Below are positions 35,612-48,123 of a DNA stretch of 64,000 nt, one piece after another. Numbering within the stretch: position 1 is the stretch's first letter; the number at the start of each line of letters is the position of its first letter. Source of the DNA: Morella rubra. Taxonomy: Eukaryota; Streptophyta; Magnoliopsida; Fagales; Myricaceae. A program made the position numbers and the translations under genes. The notes below the pieces were generated by a model. It searched no databases, was not told the origin of the DNA, and saw only the letters and a program-made list of their open reading frames with translations. The stretch lies in the NCBI GenBank assembly GCA_003952965.2, contig CM025855.1, positions 129,001-193,000 on the forward strand, given 5' to 3'.

Positions 35612-36412
35612 CTCTCTGATCAATTACAGTTCCACTATTTTGAATCTATTTCCTGAATTGCTGAGGGATGCCACTTCAGAAATCTGGTTCTCGAGAAGGC
35701 AGCTGTCTTGAGAAGCAGGGCCCAGAGTATCGGGTGTCAAAGATCCAGAACCCACCCTCGAGCCCAGTCCTGCACCCTCTGGGGTCAGAGATCCAGAATT
35801 TAGCCTGGAACCCATTGCCATACCATCTGGGGTCAGAGATCCAGAACCCAGCCTTGAGCCAAGTCCCATGCCATCTGGGGTTAAAGATCCAGAACCTAGC
35901 CTTGAACCCTATTTACGAGCTGAAAAATGTTCGACGTGCCAGAATTTAAGATTGCTGATCCATGAGATCTAAGGTGGCCACCTGGGCTTCCTGGGTACTG
36001 TTGATAAGGCTGCAATTCATGATGGGATAGTGCAAACTTCAGATTGGTTCCGCTGTTTCTACGAGTGCGCTCAAGTGATGACGTCAGGAGTTGAGCAAAC
36101 GGCACTTCTGGGGATGAAGGTGTTGTCAGTTGCACAGATTCAGGAGGGGGAGTGAAAGGAGCAGTGGATGGTTCAGTGGTGAAGGTAGAAAATACAGGGG
36201 GTGAAACTAACTGTGTCTCATATGCATATGGACCTATGGAAAAAATGGCTGCAGTTCCACCCAGTGAATAGGCGTTGACAGAAAGAGAAGTGAGGGACAG
36301 TAATCCGGCTGGTGATTGGGTAGCAGATGGAGGATCTGATTGTAGGAATGATGCGGGAGAAGAGGGAGGCGCAATGAAGGGTAGTACAATGGCAGTTGAG
36401 GGGCCTGGGTTG

Positions 36413-37154
36413 TCATTAACAAGATAAACAATGTCTTGTACCTCACCTCCAATGCAAACTTTGGACAACTCCAAACTCATCTCCTTTGTGATGATTTCAC
36501 TCCCACGAGAGAGAGAGAGTGAGCACTCGACAGATTTATGTTCTGAGCACTCCTAGTGGATCATTAAACATTGAGATCACTTCTGTAAATCCTTCCTAGC
36601 AATGCGTCTCAGAAAATAATAGGCCATATCACCACCATGACACAATATCTGTATTCTTGATTATGGAAACGGAAGAAAGCAAATGCGTTCAGGATCTAAT
36701 CCCTGGATGCAGAGAGCAGTATGGCACATTGACAGATCGAGCCAATTTCTGGGAGAAATGTTAACCCACAAAGATAGATTTTCGAGTTATGCAAAATGTA
36801 AACTTTTACCTTCGATATCTATTGTTAGCCAATGAGAAACAACAGCATCTAACTTTACTTACCAAATATGTTGAAGCCGCTTGTTTAATAACACATTGTA
36901 GTTCCTAACTATAGACTCTTTTTGTCGACTTTACCCAAGGCTCAATGAGGAAACAAAAATTGACTTAGTCGCTAATAATTGATGTTAACTTTCATAGAAA
37001 CTGAAGCACGTACGTGCTACAAATATGTTGATAGCCGTCTTGTTTAATGAGGTACGTGTGTCCTAACTATAGACTCAATTGTCAAATTTACCCAAGGTTT
37101 CTTCAATAGCCAAACGCAGCTCCAAAAATTGACATAGTCGCTAATAAATTAGCG
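36413..37154. other. Intron remnant of the At5g52430-like copy and the duplication junction
   Basis: 36413-36970 matches the intron of the intact gene at about 50270-50840. Bases 37017-37150 are then a second, diverged copy of about 36862-36980 (ctaactatagactc, gtcgctaataa). This marks where the tandem blocks were joined. Confidence 0.7.
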
Positions 37155-38581
37155 GCAAAGATGTTCCGAAATTCTTTCTTTCATAGAAACAGGCAAAAGA
37201 GTTGAAGCACGTCAACGTGCTACATGAATGTTTGGACAACCAACGCGAGGCCGCATTGCAATGGCACATCATGAAATTATTAGAATGTCTGGTGGCAAGT
37301 ACGTCCACTAACAAAAAAAATAAGACAAGTACCTTAATACTCAGGTCACGTGCACTATACCACAAAACCAAAATGTCCTTTGTATAGTGCCAAATATAAT
37401 GAGGTGAAAATTGACGGCACCCAAAAATTGGTGGTCGCTCCCTAGCACACCTGTCCTTTCTGGCCTTGTAAACGCGTCTTTTCTTGAGAGGAAAAAGGGC
37501 ACCTCATTTGCCTGTGCCTTCTTTCTTTCTAATTGGAGTTCCAAAGAGCATCTTCTGCTGGAAGACCACCACAGCAGGAAGAGAAGAAAAAGGCCGCTTG
37601 CAAAAAACAGAGGGAGAAAGAAGGACAAGAAAACGAGACAGATGATAAGAGAGAAGAATAAGAAATGGTGATCCGTCCTTAGAGCTTCTTCAGGGAGGGA
37701 GAAAATTCAACAGAAGAGAGTTTTGAGAGGAGCCGGAGGAGAGTGGGAAGAGAGAAGGAAGAGTTTTTCTCTCTAGAAGATAAGAGTGTAGGTGTACATG
37801 TAGAAGATCAAGTGTTGAGCGAGATAGGAAAGGTCAGATAAGGAGTCCTGTTCGAAAGAAAAATCACACTTACAACAGTAGATTTTCAGTTGTATTAGAG
37901 TACCCTTTAGTCGTTTGAATTTTGTATTCGTAGCTAGCCTACTTAATTGTTTTAAGTCCTGACACCGCCTCTATAAGAAAAGGTCATTTACAGTAACAAT
38001 ACAACATTCCAAAAACCACTCGCAACTGAATTTTGGTTTTCTCTATAGAGAGTGACATGCAATATTTTCTTTGTCAATATTGGAATTGATTTGGCGTAAA
38101 CTTTCAATGTCCAAAATCAGATTATATTAGCAGAATCTGAAAATCTAGGGCATTTTGGATGTCATAAACTCTGTTGAAAGTGGTCTTTCTTGGACATAAG
38201 AGTGGAATATATAAGACAATGTCAAGGAAATAATTAAGTGGTGGCTTGAATATTGAAGTTTTCAAATTGATGAAAGCTACGTCTAATCATAGAAAAGAAC
38301 CGGAAAAGCTTGTTCTAATCAACCATTATGATGGCAGCGTTGGCTTCTACAGTCTTCTGTTCCTCAAATTTTTTCTTTCCCTTTTCTGGATCTTTAATTA
38401 CATTCATCCATTTCTTCTATGATCTCCTCTTAAAATAAAGTGAAAAATGGCGCACAATCTCCGTCTTTATTACTGGTATGTGGACATCTATATCTATCTT
38501 CCTTTATACATCGATCATGACTTCTTATTTTATTTTATTTTTTTACATAAACAAGAAGTCCTTGGTGTTAGGACGTCAGTA
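37155..38581. other. Leader of duplication copy 2 and 3' flank of LSI2-B
   Basis: This is the uninterrupted equivalent of 22118-22955, 25346-25612 and 25801-26131. It shows the state before the LINE and MITE insertions of copy 1. No gene seen. Confidence 0.6.
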
Positions 38582-40806
38582 TCATCTTATGAATGCCAAA
38601 CCAATAGCAGTGATTACAAAAGTCGAGGGGAGTCCAAACTTTAGATGGGTCCAGAAAGATAAAGTGTACCCAAGGGGTGGGAGCCGGCGAGCTTGCTCGC
38701 ACACTATTAAGTTTGCAGCTGATCCTAATAATGAGAGGTTCCCAGCTACCGTGCTGACCCAAGCTAAGATGAGCCATGCCCTCTTCTCTTCAGCTGCAGA
38801 AATCGTAGCTGCCGACGCTGCCACTTGTCCTCCGAGCAACAGAACTACACAGCATGAGCACGTACGAGTAGTTATAAGCATTAATCCGATCCTCAGGTAC
38901 TTTAGTTTCGAAAATGGCGTGTATAATGCTGAATAATGATTTACAAATCGACAACCACATCATCATAAATCAAGGACATATTGCAAAACATAATAGAAAG
39001 AACAAATCATTAACATAAAACTCTGGATTTCGCATCACAAACTGCTAACAATTAGGACGTTAAAGGACCACAAGTATTGTCGGAATTGACGGAGTACAGT
39101 TGCATAAAATAGACTTAACAATCAGATGCGACACTAAAAGGCTAATTTCATCAGCTACGTCCAAAAATAAATAAATGATGAAATGGATAATATATAGGGG
39201 GGAAAACATGCAGGGAATCTAGTTGATCTGTTGCAGGCCATACCAGTTGGTACGTTTGAAGCCAAATTTGACATGACAAGTATGACAATGGCAAGAACTG
39301 CTACCCCGCTAACGTGATCAATTTGTGCATAGGATGCCAGTAAGTCCCAAAAAGTACTAGGGATTCCAGTTTTGTTTAAGCCCTCGACTGTGATAAACAT
39401 TCCGCAAAAGAAAATTAAAAGTGAATAGGAGACCTGGCAAAGAAAAAACATGAAATTAGATAGTTAGTCCAACAAACAATTAGTAATCCACCTTCATAAT
39501 CTCGCATAATCTGCTAAATTTTCATCAGGTCCTCTTGATACGTAAAAAGGAATAATAATTTCGAAAGGGGAGCAAAGACCATCGTCTTTGCTGATTGTAC
39601 CTTTTCAAGGCTTGGACTAGCATCCTTGAAATCAAGAACCACAAGGGCAAGTGCAGCAGTAATTGCAGTCCATGACATATTCAGACCCATAAGCAAAGCA
39701 ATCAACATTCCCACGGTGACAAGATAAACACACGACTTCCACAACATCCTTTTCCATCTCATGGTCAAATCCTCCTTTCCTTCCGAAGAGTGTGTAGAAA
39801 TTGCCTCTCTTGGTCTATCCATTAATATTGCAACAGGCTCTGAAGGAATGGTATCCTTCTCCCTCTTCCGAGAAACTGTATCATTTTCCGCCTCTCTTGA
39901 TGTATTTGAATTTCCTGTAGAATCCAAAATGCCACTAGGGACCTGGTTGATTTCATTATCATCTGAACCTAAATGGTTTCCAACAGTCTCAATGCGCCGG
40001 CGCCCCACATTCACATTAATATTGGGCGAGCTTTGCACATCCATAGCTTCCAATCTAGAGTTCCACTCGTGAGAATTCAAGGATGTAAAAGGTGACATCC
40101 TGGCAGGTGAAAAGCGATGAGAATTCATGGTTTCCTCTTGAACAACTTCTACCTGAGCTGGATCCTCTTCATCCTTTTGAAAAGATAACAACTTCCAGTA
40201 CATGCATAGAAGTATTAGAGCATTGACAACTACTCCCATGAGCATTGCAGGAAGAATCCCAATTAGAAAATCCCCAAAAGATATCTTACTCTGAAGAGCT
40301 ATAACCAAGTTCTGGGGGTTACCAATCGGAGTTGCTGAAGACCCAATATTAGCACTAGAGGCCAGGGCAAGAAGGAAAGGCTGAGGTGGGAGATTATGTT
40401 GCCTCGCAGTTTTCAAGACAAATTCAGTCAAAACTACACAAGAGGTATCATTAGTGAAAAGAGCACTTGAGAAGGCTGAAATCAGGCATATTCGAAAAAG
40501 TAAGTCCTTTGCTCCTTTACTCTTCCATGAGAGCAACTTTGCCAAGTGTTTGAACATGTCTGCTCTTTCAAGATAGACACCGACAACCATTGTTCCAAAT
40601 AGCAGACCAAGGATTGGGAGATCAATTGCTGCATATGCTTGATCTGGACTCAGGATGCGGAATAAGACCATTAGCATGGCCCCCAGGAGGGACCCTGCAG
40701 TCCTCCCAATTGGTAGAAAAGGAACGGCTGGGAAAACCGCCAGTACCCAGAAGATCACAAAAGCAATTGAGCCTAGAATCACTTTTGCAGGAGAAGCCAA
40801 GGCCAT
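38582..40806 (-). CDS. LSI2-like: LSI2-B: LSI2-like silicon efflux transporter, intact
   Basis: Exons 40806-39601 (402 codons), 39433-39244 and 38844-38582 give 552 residues. Borders are GT-AG with phases 0 and 1. The family exports silicic acid at the plasma membrane and works with Lsi1-type aquaporin channels in silicon-accumulating plants; some members may move other metalloid anions. Exon 1 reads [36 protein letters not shown] and the first family signature [21 protein letters not shown] polar loop of about 150 residues ([18 protein letters not shown] onward) separates the two transport halves. Exon 3 keeps the second signature, [19 protein letters not shown], and ends TAIGLAFIR. This is the best preserved of the four copies. 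Substrate is inferred from family only. Confidence 0.9.
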
Positions 40807-42351
40807 CTTTGGTGCAATGCCAACGGCTTAACATGCTAATGAAATCCCATAGCTAATGCAATATTCTCATAAAACCTACTTGACAGAGATCAGGGAAACC
40901 AATGTTACATTACAATTGAATGGAGATTCAATCTTCTGTTTCTATGCATTCAGTGCATTATCCCGATGCTTAAGCAAAAACACAATAGCAAAGTTCATTG
41001 AAGAACTGTGACCAAACAAGTAGTGAGCATATAACAAGTGCTAGATTAGGAGGTTAATATACTAACAGGTGAAGATCCGCATTCAGATTTGCAGCTTTGA
41101 ATCGCTTATGACAGAAAACAAGTCCAAAATCGAGAAGTAAAAGAGTCCAAAAAAGCACTTCTTGATTTTCTGCTTTGTTCTTTTATCTAGATCTCCTCGA
41201 GAGAAGAGCCTAGGATTGACATCGCAAAATTCAGACAAATTTGAATTTCTCTCTGTTGCAAAGCCCTCAAATATTGACATTAACGGAATGAGTTATTCAC
41301 CTCTTTTCTCCCTCCCAAGGAATGTCACTTGCACAACCACCTCAGTGAGATTCCGAAACTGAATCTCAGAAACCAGAAAGCAGAGACCCAAAAGTTCCCT
41401 TTGAATGCAACAAAGGTGAAGAATGCATGCCCAGGGAAAACGAAAAAATGTTGAAAGCATAAATAAGAACTCTGATCATATGACTCATGTATCAATTTCA
41501 CAGAAAATATGACTGCGTGATTTCATACTCCTTTTGGAGTGCTACTTCAACAGCCATTTCAGTGGAGTCATAAGCTAAATCTCGACCAAATACACAACAC
41601 CCAGATACCAACTAGACATGTTAGTTTGGCTAAAAAAATTGAATTTGAATCTGAATCCAACTCTCTCAACTTACAATCCTAACATTACTCTACACGCATA
41701 AATACTACCGACTCAACAATACACGTATACCAATAAAGATATTCACGATTTTCTCAAAACGAACCTAAGCTATTTCAATAAACAAGCATGTAAGGAAATC
41801 GTAACAAACCAATTCTAACCTGGAATTGACGTCCTAAGAAGTCAAGTTCAACATCTGAACCGAGAGGAAGCTAAAAAAAGGGCTAGCAGGGCTACAATCA
41901 AAACTAGTCCAGTCTTATCTGCTCGCAGGGATGCATCGAGTGCAAAGTGCGCAGAAATTTGATCAGAAAAACTGATATGAATGGAGCTTCTTTTCTGCCT
42001 CGCATCTCAGGAAAATGGATGGTGAAAAATGTCTGTGACACGTCACGGCCACATGGTCAACTATGTCCCTTTCAGCTTAGATCAGCAATCGACTATTATG
42101 CCTAGAGTAGTTGTTGCCTTAAGCATTAAGCATTGGTACATGTCTGTATTTAATCGAAAAGTCTTAAGCATGTGTTTCGGGACGGACTTTTACTGCATTC
42201 TCACTTCACTTTCGCTCAATTACCGAACACGCGCAATCACATTAAAAAATGCGACGTAGAAGGCCGCCCTATAGAAACCAGGATGTCAGAGCGACTTTTT
42301 GGCACACCCCAACTACACCGAACTAGAGCAATTTTAGAATATCCGGGTTGT
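40807..42351. other. 5' flank of LSI2-B
   Basis: It is nearly identical to 28355-29940 upstream of LSI2-A. It ends abruptly at atatccgggttg, where the 3' part of the LSI2-C unit begins. No gene seen. Confidence 0.6.
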
Positions 42352-42359
42352 CCAAACCT

Positions 42360-44968
42360 TTATAGATTTGGTTCCAGATAAGAGAAAGTTGTCTCAAGGG
42401 GTGGGAGCCGGCGAGCTTGCTCGCACACTATTAAGTTTGCAGCTGATCCTAATAATGAGAGGTTCCCAGCTACCGTGCTGACCCAAGCTAAGATGAGCCA
42501 TGCCCTCTTCTCTTCAGCTGCAGAAATCGTAGCTGCCGACGCTGCCACTTGTCCTCCGAGCAACAGAACTACACAGCATGAGCACGTACGAGTAGTTATA
42601 AGCATTAATCCGATCCTCAGGTGCTTTAGTTTCGAAAATGGCGTGTATAATGCTGAATAATGATTTACAAATCGACAACCACATCATCATAAATCAAGGA
42701 CATATTGCAAAACATAATAGCAAGAACAAATCATTAACATAAAACTCTGGATTTCGCATCACAAACTGCTAACAATTAGGACGTTAAAGGACCACAAGTA
42801 TTGTCGGAATTGACGGAGTACAGTTGCATAAAATAGACTTAACAATCAGATGCGACACTAAAAGGCTAATTTCATCAGCTAGGTCCAAAAATAAATAAAT
42901 GATGAAATGGATAATATATAGGGGGCTGATGAGAGGGTTCCAGCTAGCCGTGCTGACCAAGGGAATCAGCTATCTAGCTGCGAGCTGCCACTTGTCCTGC
43001 AACAGAACTACACAGCATGAGCACGTACGAGTAGTTATAAGCATTAATCCGATCCTCAGGTACTTAGTTTCGAAAATGGCGTGTATAATGCTGAATAATG
43101 ATTTACAAATCGACAACCACATCATCATAAATCAAGGACATATTGCAAAACATAATAGAAAGAACAAATCATTAACATAAAACTCTGGATTTCGCATCAC
43201 AAACTGCTAACAATTAGGACGTTAAAGGACCACAAGTATTGTCGGAATTGACGGAGTACAGTTGCATAAAATAGACTTAACAATCAGATGCGACACTAAA
43301 AGGCTAATTTCATCAGCTAGGTCCAAAAATAAATAAATGATGAAATGGATAATAATAGGGGGGAAAACATGCAGGGAATCTAGTTGATCTGTTGCAGGCC
43401 ATACCAGTTGGTACGTTTGAAGCCAAATTTGACAGGACAAGTATGACAATGGCAAGAACTACTACCCCGCTAACGTGATCAATTTGTGCAGAGGATGCCA
43501 GTAAGTCCCAAAAAGTACCAGGGATTCCAGTTTTGTTTAAGCCCTCGACTGTGATAAACATTCCGCAAAAGAAAATTAAAAGTGAATAGGAGACCTGGCA
43601 AAGAAAAAACATGAAATTAGATATTTAGTCCAACAAACAATTAGTAATCCACCTTCATAATCTCGCATAATCTGCTAAAATTTTCATCAGGTCCTCTTGA
43701 TACGTAAAAAGGAATAATAATTTCGAAAGGGGAGCAAAGACCATCGTCTTTGCTGATTGTACCTTTTCAAGGCTTGGACTAGCATCCTTGAAATCAAGAA
43801 CCACAAGGGCAAGTGCAGCAGTAATTGCAGCCCATGACATATTCAGACCCATAAGCAAAGCAATCAACATTCCCACGGTGACAAGATAAACACACGACTT
43901 CCACAACATCCTTTTCCATCTCATGGTCAAATCCTCCTTTCCTTCCGAAGAGTGTGTAGAAATTGCCTCTCTTGGTCTATCCATTAATATTGCAACAGGC
44001 TCTGAAGGAATGGTATCCTTCTCCCTCTTCCGAGAAACTGTCTCATTTTCCGCCTCTCTTGATGTATTTGAATTTCCTGTAGAATCCAAAATGCCACTAG
44101 GGACCTGGTTGATTTCATTATCATCTGAACCTAAATGGTTTCCAACAGTCTCAATGCGCCGGCGCCCCACATTCACATTAATATTGGGCGAGCTTTGCAC
44201 ATCCATAGCTTCCAATCTAGAGTTCCACTCGTGAGAATTCAAGGATATAAAAGGTGACATCGTGGCAGGTGAAAAGCGATGAGAATTCATGGTTTCCTCT
44301 TGAACAACTTCTACCTGAGCTGGATCCTCTTCATCCTTTTGAAAAGATAACAACTTCCAGTACATGCATAGAAGTATTAGAGCATTGACAACTACTCCCA
44401 TGAGCATTGCAGGAAGAATCCCAATTAGAAAATCCCCAAAAGATATCTTACTCTGAAGAGCTATAACCAAGTTCTGGGGGTTACCAATCGGAGTTGCTGA
44501 AGACCCAATATTAGCACTAGAGGCCAGGGCAAGAAGGAAAGGCTGAGGTGGGAGATTATGTTGCCTCGCAGTTTTCAAGACAAATTCAGTCAAAACTACA
44601 CAAGAGGTATCATTAGTGAAAAGAGCACTTGAGAAGGCCGAAATCAGGCATATTCGAAAAAGTAAGTCCTTTGCTCCTTTACTCTTCCATGAGAGCAACT
44701 TTGCCAAGTGTTTGAACATGTCTGCTCTTTCAAGATAGACACCGACAACCATTGTTCCAAAGAGCAGACCAAGGATTGAGAGATCAATTGCTGCATATGC
44801 TTGATCTGGACTCAGGATGCGGAATAAGACCATTAGCATGGCCCCCAGGAGGGACCCTGCAGTCCTCCCAATTGGTAGAAAAGGAACGGCTGGGAAAAGC
44901 GCCAGTACCCAGAAGATCACAAAAGCAATTGAGCCTAGAATCACTTTTGCAGGAGAAGCCAAGGCCAT
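42360..44968 (-). CDS. LSI2-like: LSI2-C: LSI2-like silicon efflux transporter with lost C-terminus
   Basis: Exons 1 (44968-43763) and 2 (43594-43405) are intact and almost identical to LSI2-B. If the distal exon 3 (42568-42360) is used, the protein has 534 residues. It keeps [19 protein letters not shown] but then reads [11 protein letters not shown] and stops, because the duplication joint at 42352 removed the final membrane segment (FWTHLKFG to the end). A shorter, deleted exon 3 remnant with its own acceptor lies between exon 2 and this exon at 42925-43006 and would cause an early stop if spliced in. The gene is transcribable in principle; its function is doubtful. Confidence 0.75.
42925..43006 (-). 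pseudogene. Decoy remnant of LSI2 exon 3
   Basis: The acceptor (ctgtgtag, 43007-43014 on the minus strand) and the first bases of exon 3 are kept, but an internal deletion shifts the frame. Splicing from exon 2 would read [12 protein letters not shown] and then TAG at 42971-42969. The surrounding 42660-43350 repeats exon-3 downstream sequence twice. Confidence 0.75.
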
Positions 44969-47900
44969 CTTTGGTGCAATTTCAATGGCTTAACATGCTA
45001 ATGAAATCCCATAGCTAATGCAATATTCTCATAAAACCTACTTGACAGAGATCAGGGAAACCAATGTTAACATTACAATTGAATGGAGATTCGATCTTCT
45101 GTTTCTATGCATTCAGTGCATTATCCTGATGCTTAAGCAAAAACACGATAGCAAAGTTAATTGAAGAACTGTGACCAAACAAGTAGTGAGCATATAACAA
45201 GTGCTAGAGTACGAGGTTAATAAACTAACAAATGAAGATCCGCATTCGGATTGCAGCTTTGAATCGCATATGACAGCAAACAAGTCCAAAATCAAGAAGT
45301 AAAAGAGTCCAAAGAAACACTTGCACTTCTTGATTTTCTGCTTTGTTCTTTTATCTAGATCTCCTCGAGAGAAGAGCCTAGGATTGACATCGACAGCAAA
45401 ATTCAGACAAATATGAATTTCTCTCTGTTGCAAAGCCCTCAAATATTGACATTAACGGAATGAGTTATTCACTTCTTTTCTCCCTCCCAAGGAATGTCAC
45501 TTGCACAACCACCTCAGTGAGATTCCGAAACTGAATCTTAGAAACTAGAAAACAGAGATTCAATTTCACAGAAAATATGACTGCGTGATTTCATACTCCT
45601 TTTGGAGTGCTACTTCAACAGCCATTTCAGTGGAGTCGTGAGCTAAATCTCGACCAAATACACAACACCCAGATACCGTCTAAGCTATTTCGACAAAGAA
45701 GGACACAAGGAAATCGTAACAAACCATTTCTAACCTGGAAAAGACGTACTAAGAAGTCATGTTCAACCTCTGAACCGAGAGGAAGCACGATATATATAAT
45801 GAAGTATCGCGCAATATATTAATTCGATTTAAGAGAGGATCACCGTGTCGTGGGCGGTGCGTAGGTATAATTTGTCGATTTGAACCTTGCTATCTATATA
45901 ATTAAACTACTGCCGACTTTTGGCTTATACTTCAACACCATATACATATTCGGGTATATCATGCTTATGGCCAAGAGACAAACTTCAATTTAATTATAAG
46001 GTTGATAATATTGGTCTACTGACTTCTTATATATAAGCCTAAACACAACAAAGAATGGGTCAATTAAAAAAATTTGTTGTAAGAATTTAAAATACGTTCG
46101 ATTTAGATGGCAACATATATATAATGTTAGTGTGTGGGAGCTGTAGTAAATCTGAATTTCAATTCTACATGTATTCAATATAGATGAGGTACTTATGGGA
46201 TCAAGACATTTAAAGTGGTAGTAAAATGGTCATAAAATACTGAAATAACTCCAGAAAAATGTGACTTTGGTAGTTTAGACTTTTTTTTGACATTTTGACG
46301 CAAGTTTAATGGCTAAAAGTGATGTTTGCTTCCTCTTTTTTCCTGGTTAAAAGTTTAGTGATTAACATTTGAATTTTTAAAACTCAAAAGATTTCTTTTT
46401 TTTTTTTTTTTGTCAAAAGTATAAAACTGGGGAACTAAAAACGAATTTATCTTCTATTTATTTAGGCCAAAATAAAAAGATAGCTATAAGACTTAGGAAT
46501 GCAATGTGCTGGCCGGATGTAGCATAAAATATTGGAGGAACACTCCATTATTACAGTCGGTGCAATCGATAGATAAGTTATCCTGTTTGGATACTGACAC
46601 ATTATACTAAGTTATCAAGATTATAAATATATATATCCTAGCTTCAGGCTTTCAGCTTGTCTGTATTTAATCGAAAGTCTTAAGCATGTCGTTTTGCGCT
46701 CCCTATTAGTGACTTCTGCTGCTTTATCACTTCACTTTCGCTCAATTACTGAACACACGCAATCACATTAAAAAATGCGACGTAGAAGGCCGCCCTGTAG
46801 AAACCAGGGTGTCAGACTATCAGCGACTTTATGGCACACCCAACAACACCGAACTAGGAGAATTTTAGAATTATACGGGTTGACAAAACTTCAAAACCAC
46901 CGCTCAGAGGAAAAAAAAAAACACCTCAAAACCACCAACAGAAGGCGGCGACGCTTTTGTCAGAGAAGCCGGGGCCCGGCAAATTGGCTGTAGCCAGAAC
47001 TACAGTGATATATTCTTTGTTGTTTGTTTTGATGATTATTACTTGTGGGTGATGGCTGTCTTTTTCTTCAATCCTATTCCTGATCGTAAATTACGTTGGA
47101 GTTTGGCAGTTACCTAAGAAGAACCATTATGCTTATCCCATTATGCCTGTCAATAGCCAGCATAACAAATGCCGGATGAATGGCTAGTAGCATTTTGCCT
47201 GTACTGCACACGACATGAGTTCTATGTCCTATGGACATATATTAAGACTATTACGACGATATCTCGGCCTCGTAAACCATCTTTCCATAACTCAGATGCC
47301 AGGTAACAGTTCGCAGCCTTTTGGAGGGAAAGTGAGCCGAATCCTAAATGCTTAAAGCTGTAGGAGTGCTTGAATTTTGAATCACGTAGGAAGCCTTTGG
47401 GCTGCAACACATTGCAACAGACTCTGTTTCACATCTCAGGAAACCCCACGACGAGAATGGACTTCATAGCCGTTTTGCCTGTTCGCATTGGGAGAATGTA
47501 TCATCCAGTGGCAGATAGATGCACAATAAGACAGCTGATGGGCAGCTTCAGCTGATTCATCAAAACAGAAAGGATAAAGCCATCTAAGGGAATATTCATC
47601 AGTTAGAGTGGCACAATATTACAAATAACTGATCTATATACACAATTGCAGCCGCCACAACACCATAGATCATCAAAATAAGTCATAGCTTTTCCTCTGT
47701 TCTTATTACTAACTATCAGAAATGGCCATTCACAAGATAGTATCTATACGTGAATGACTGCCTCGGTGTGATCTTATTACATTCGACAAGAAATAGCAAT
47801 TCACAAGATAATACCTATAAGTAAATGATGTTTCTTGTGTAAATCAGGTAATGAAGATACCAAAAGGAATTATCTATCAGAAGCCATGACAACGATCCCA

Positions 47901-48123
47901 AAAACCATTTCCTTCTCTGCATTGTGTTTAGAGATGCAAGGGATAGAAACAGTAGTCTTAACCCCTGACCCAAACCCTCTGTCAAACATTTTCTCCCTCG
48001 CTTGCCAAGCTACGTCTTCTACTTATAATTACCATCAGACTCACATACGAGGAATTAGGTATTTTAGCATCGTAAATCTTTCTCAAAGTTGTGGAGGTTA
48101 AACCGTACTGCATAAGTTGAATG
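44969..48123. other. 5' flank of LSI2-C and 3' flank of the At5g52430-like gene
   Basis: 44969-45788 matches the LSI2-B leader with deletions. 45789-46640 is not found in the other copies; it is AT-rich and without a recognised domain. 46655-47010 again matches the LSI2-A leader (29735-30090). 47020-48060 is absent from copy 1. Small open frames here, such as 47222-47410 (-), show nothing recognisable. Confidence 0.5.

Larger units (their letters stand above)
30174..36412 (-). pseudogene. At5g52430-like gene copy, split by a copia element and deleted at its 5' end
   Basis: The 3' part (30588-30174) reads VSFELTGEDIAHCLANKSVA to the stop. The 5' part (36412-35617) reads STAIVLPFIAPPSSPASFLQ and TTEPSTAPFTPPPES onward. 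The two are interrupted by the Ty1/copia element at 30589-35611. Compared with the intact gene at 48124-51393, the start of exon 2 and part of the intron are gone, so intron sequence joins the exon at 36413. About 77 bases are also deleted near 35936, between short direct repeats, shifting the frame. Exon 1 is absent. It cannot make the family protein. Confidence 0.88.
22118..36985. repeat. Segmental duplication, copy 1
   Basis: The block matches 37150-50870 in order and orientation: a shared leader (22118-22955 with 37155-37915), an LSI2-like gene and its flanks, and the At5g52430-like gene up to part of its intron. Differences are insertions (LINE, MITE candidate, LINE 3' end, copia element), about 1 kb missing relative to 47020-48055, and the absence of a second LSI2-like gene. 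Edges are approximate. Confidence 0.85.

Noticed and set aside
39761-40072. Conserved 103-codon plus-strand frames at 39761-40072 and 43923-44234
   Set aside because: They are antisense shadows of the LSI2 polar loop. Their identity only reflects the duplicated exon.
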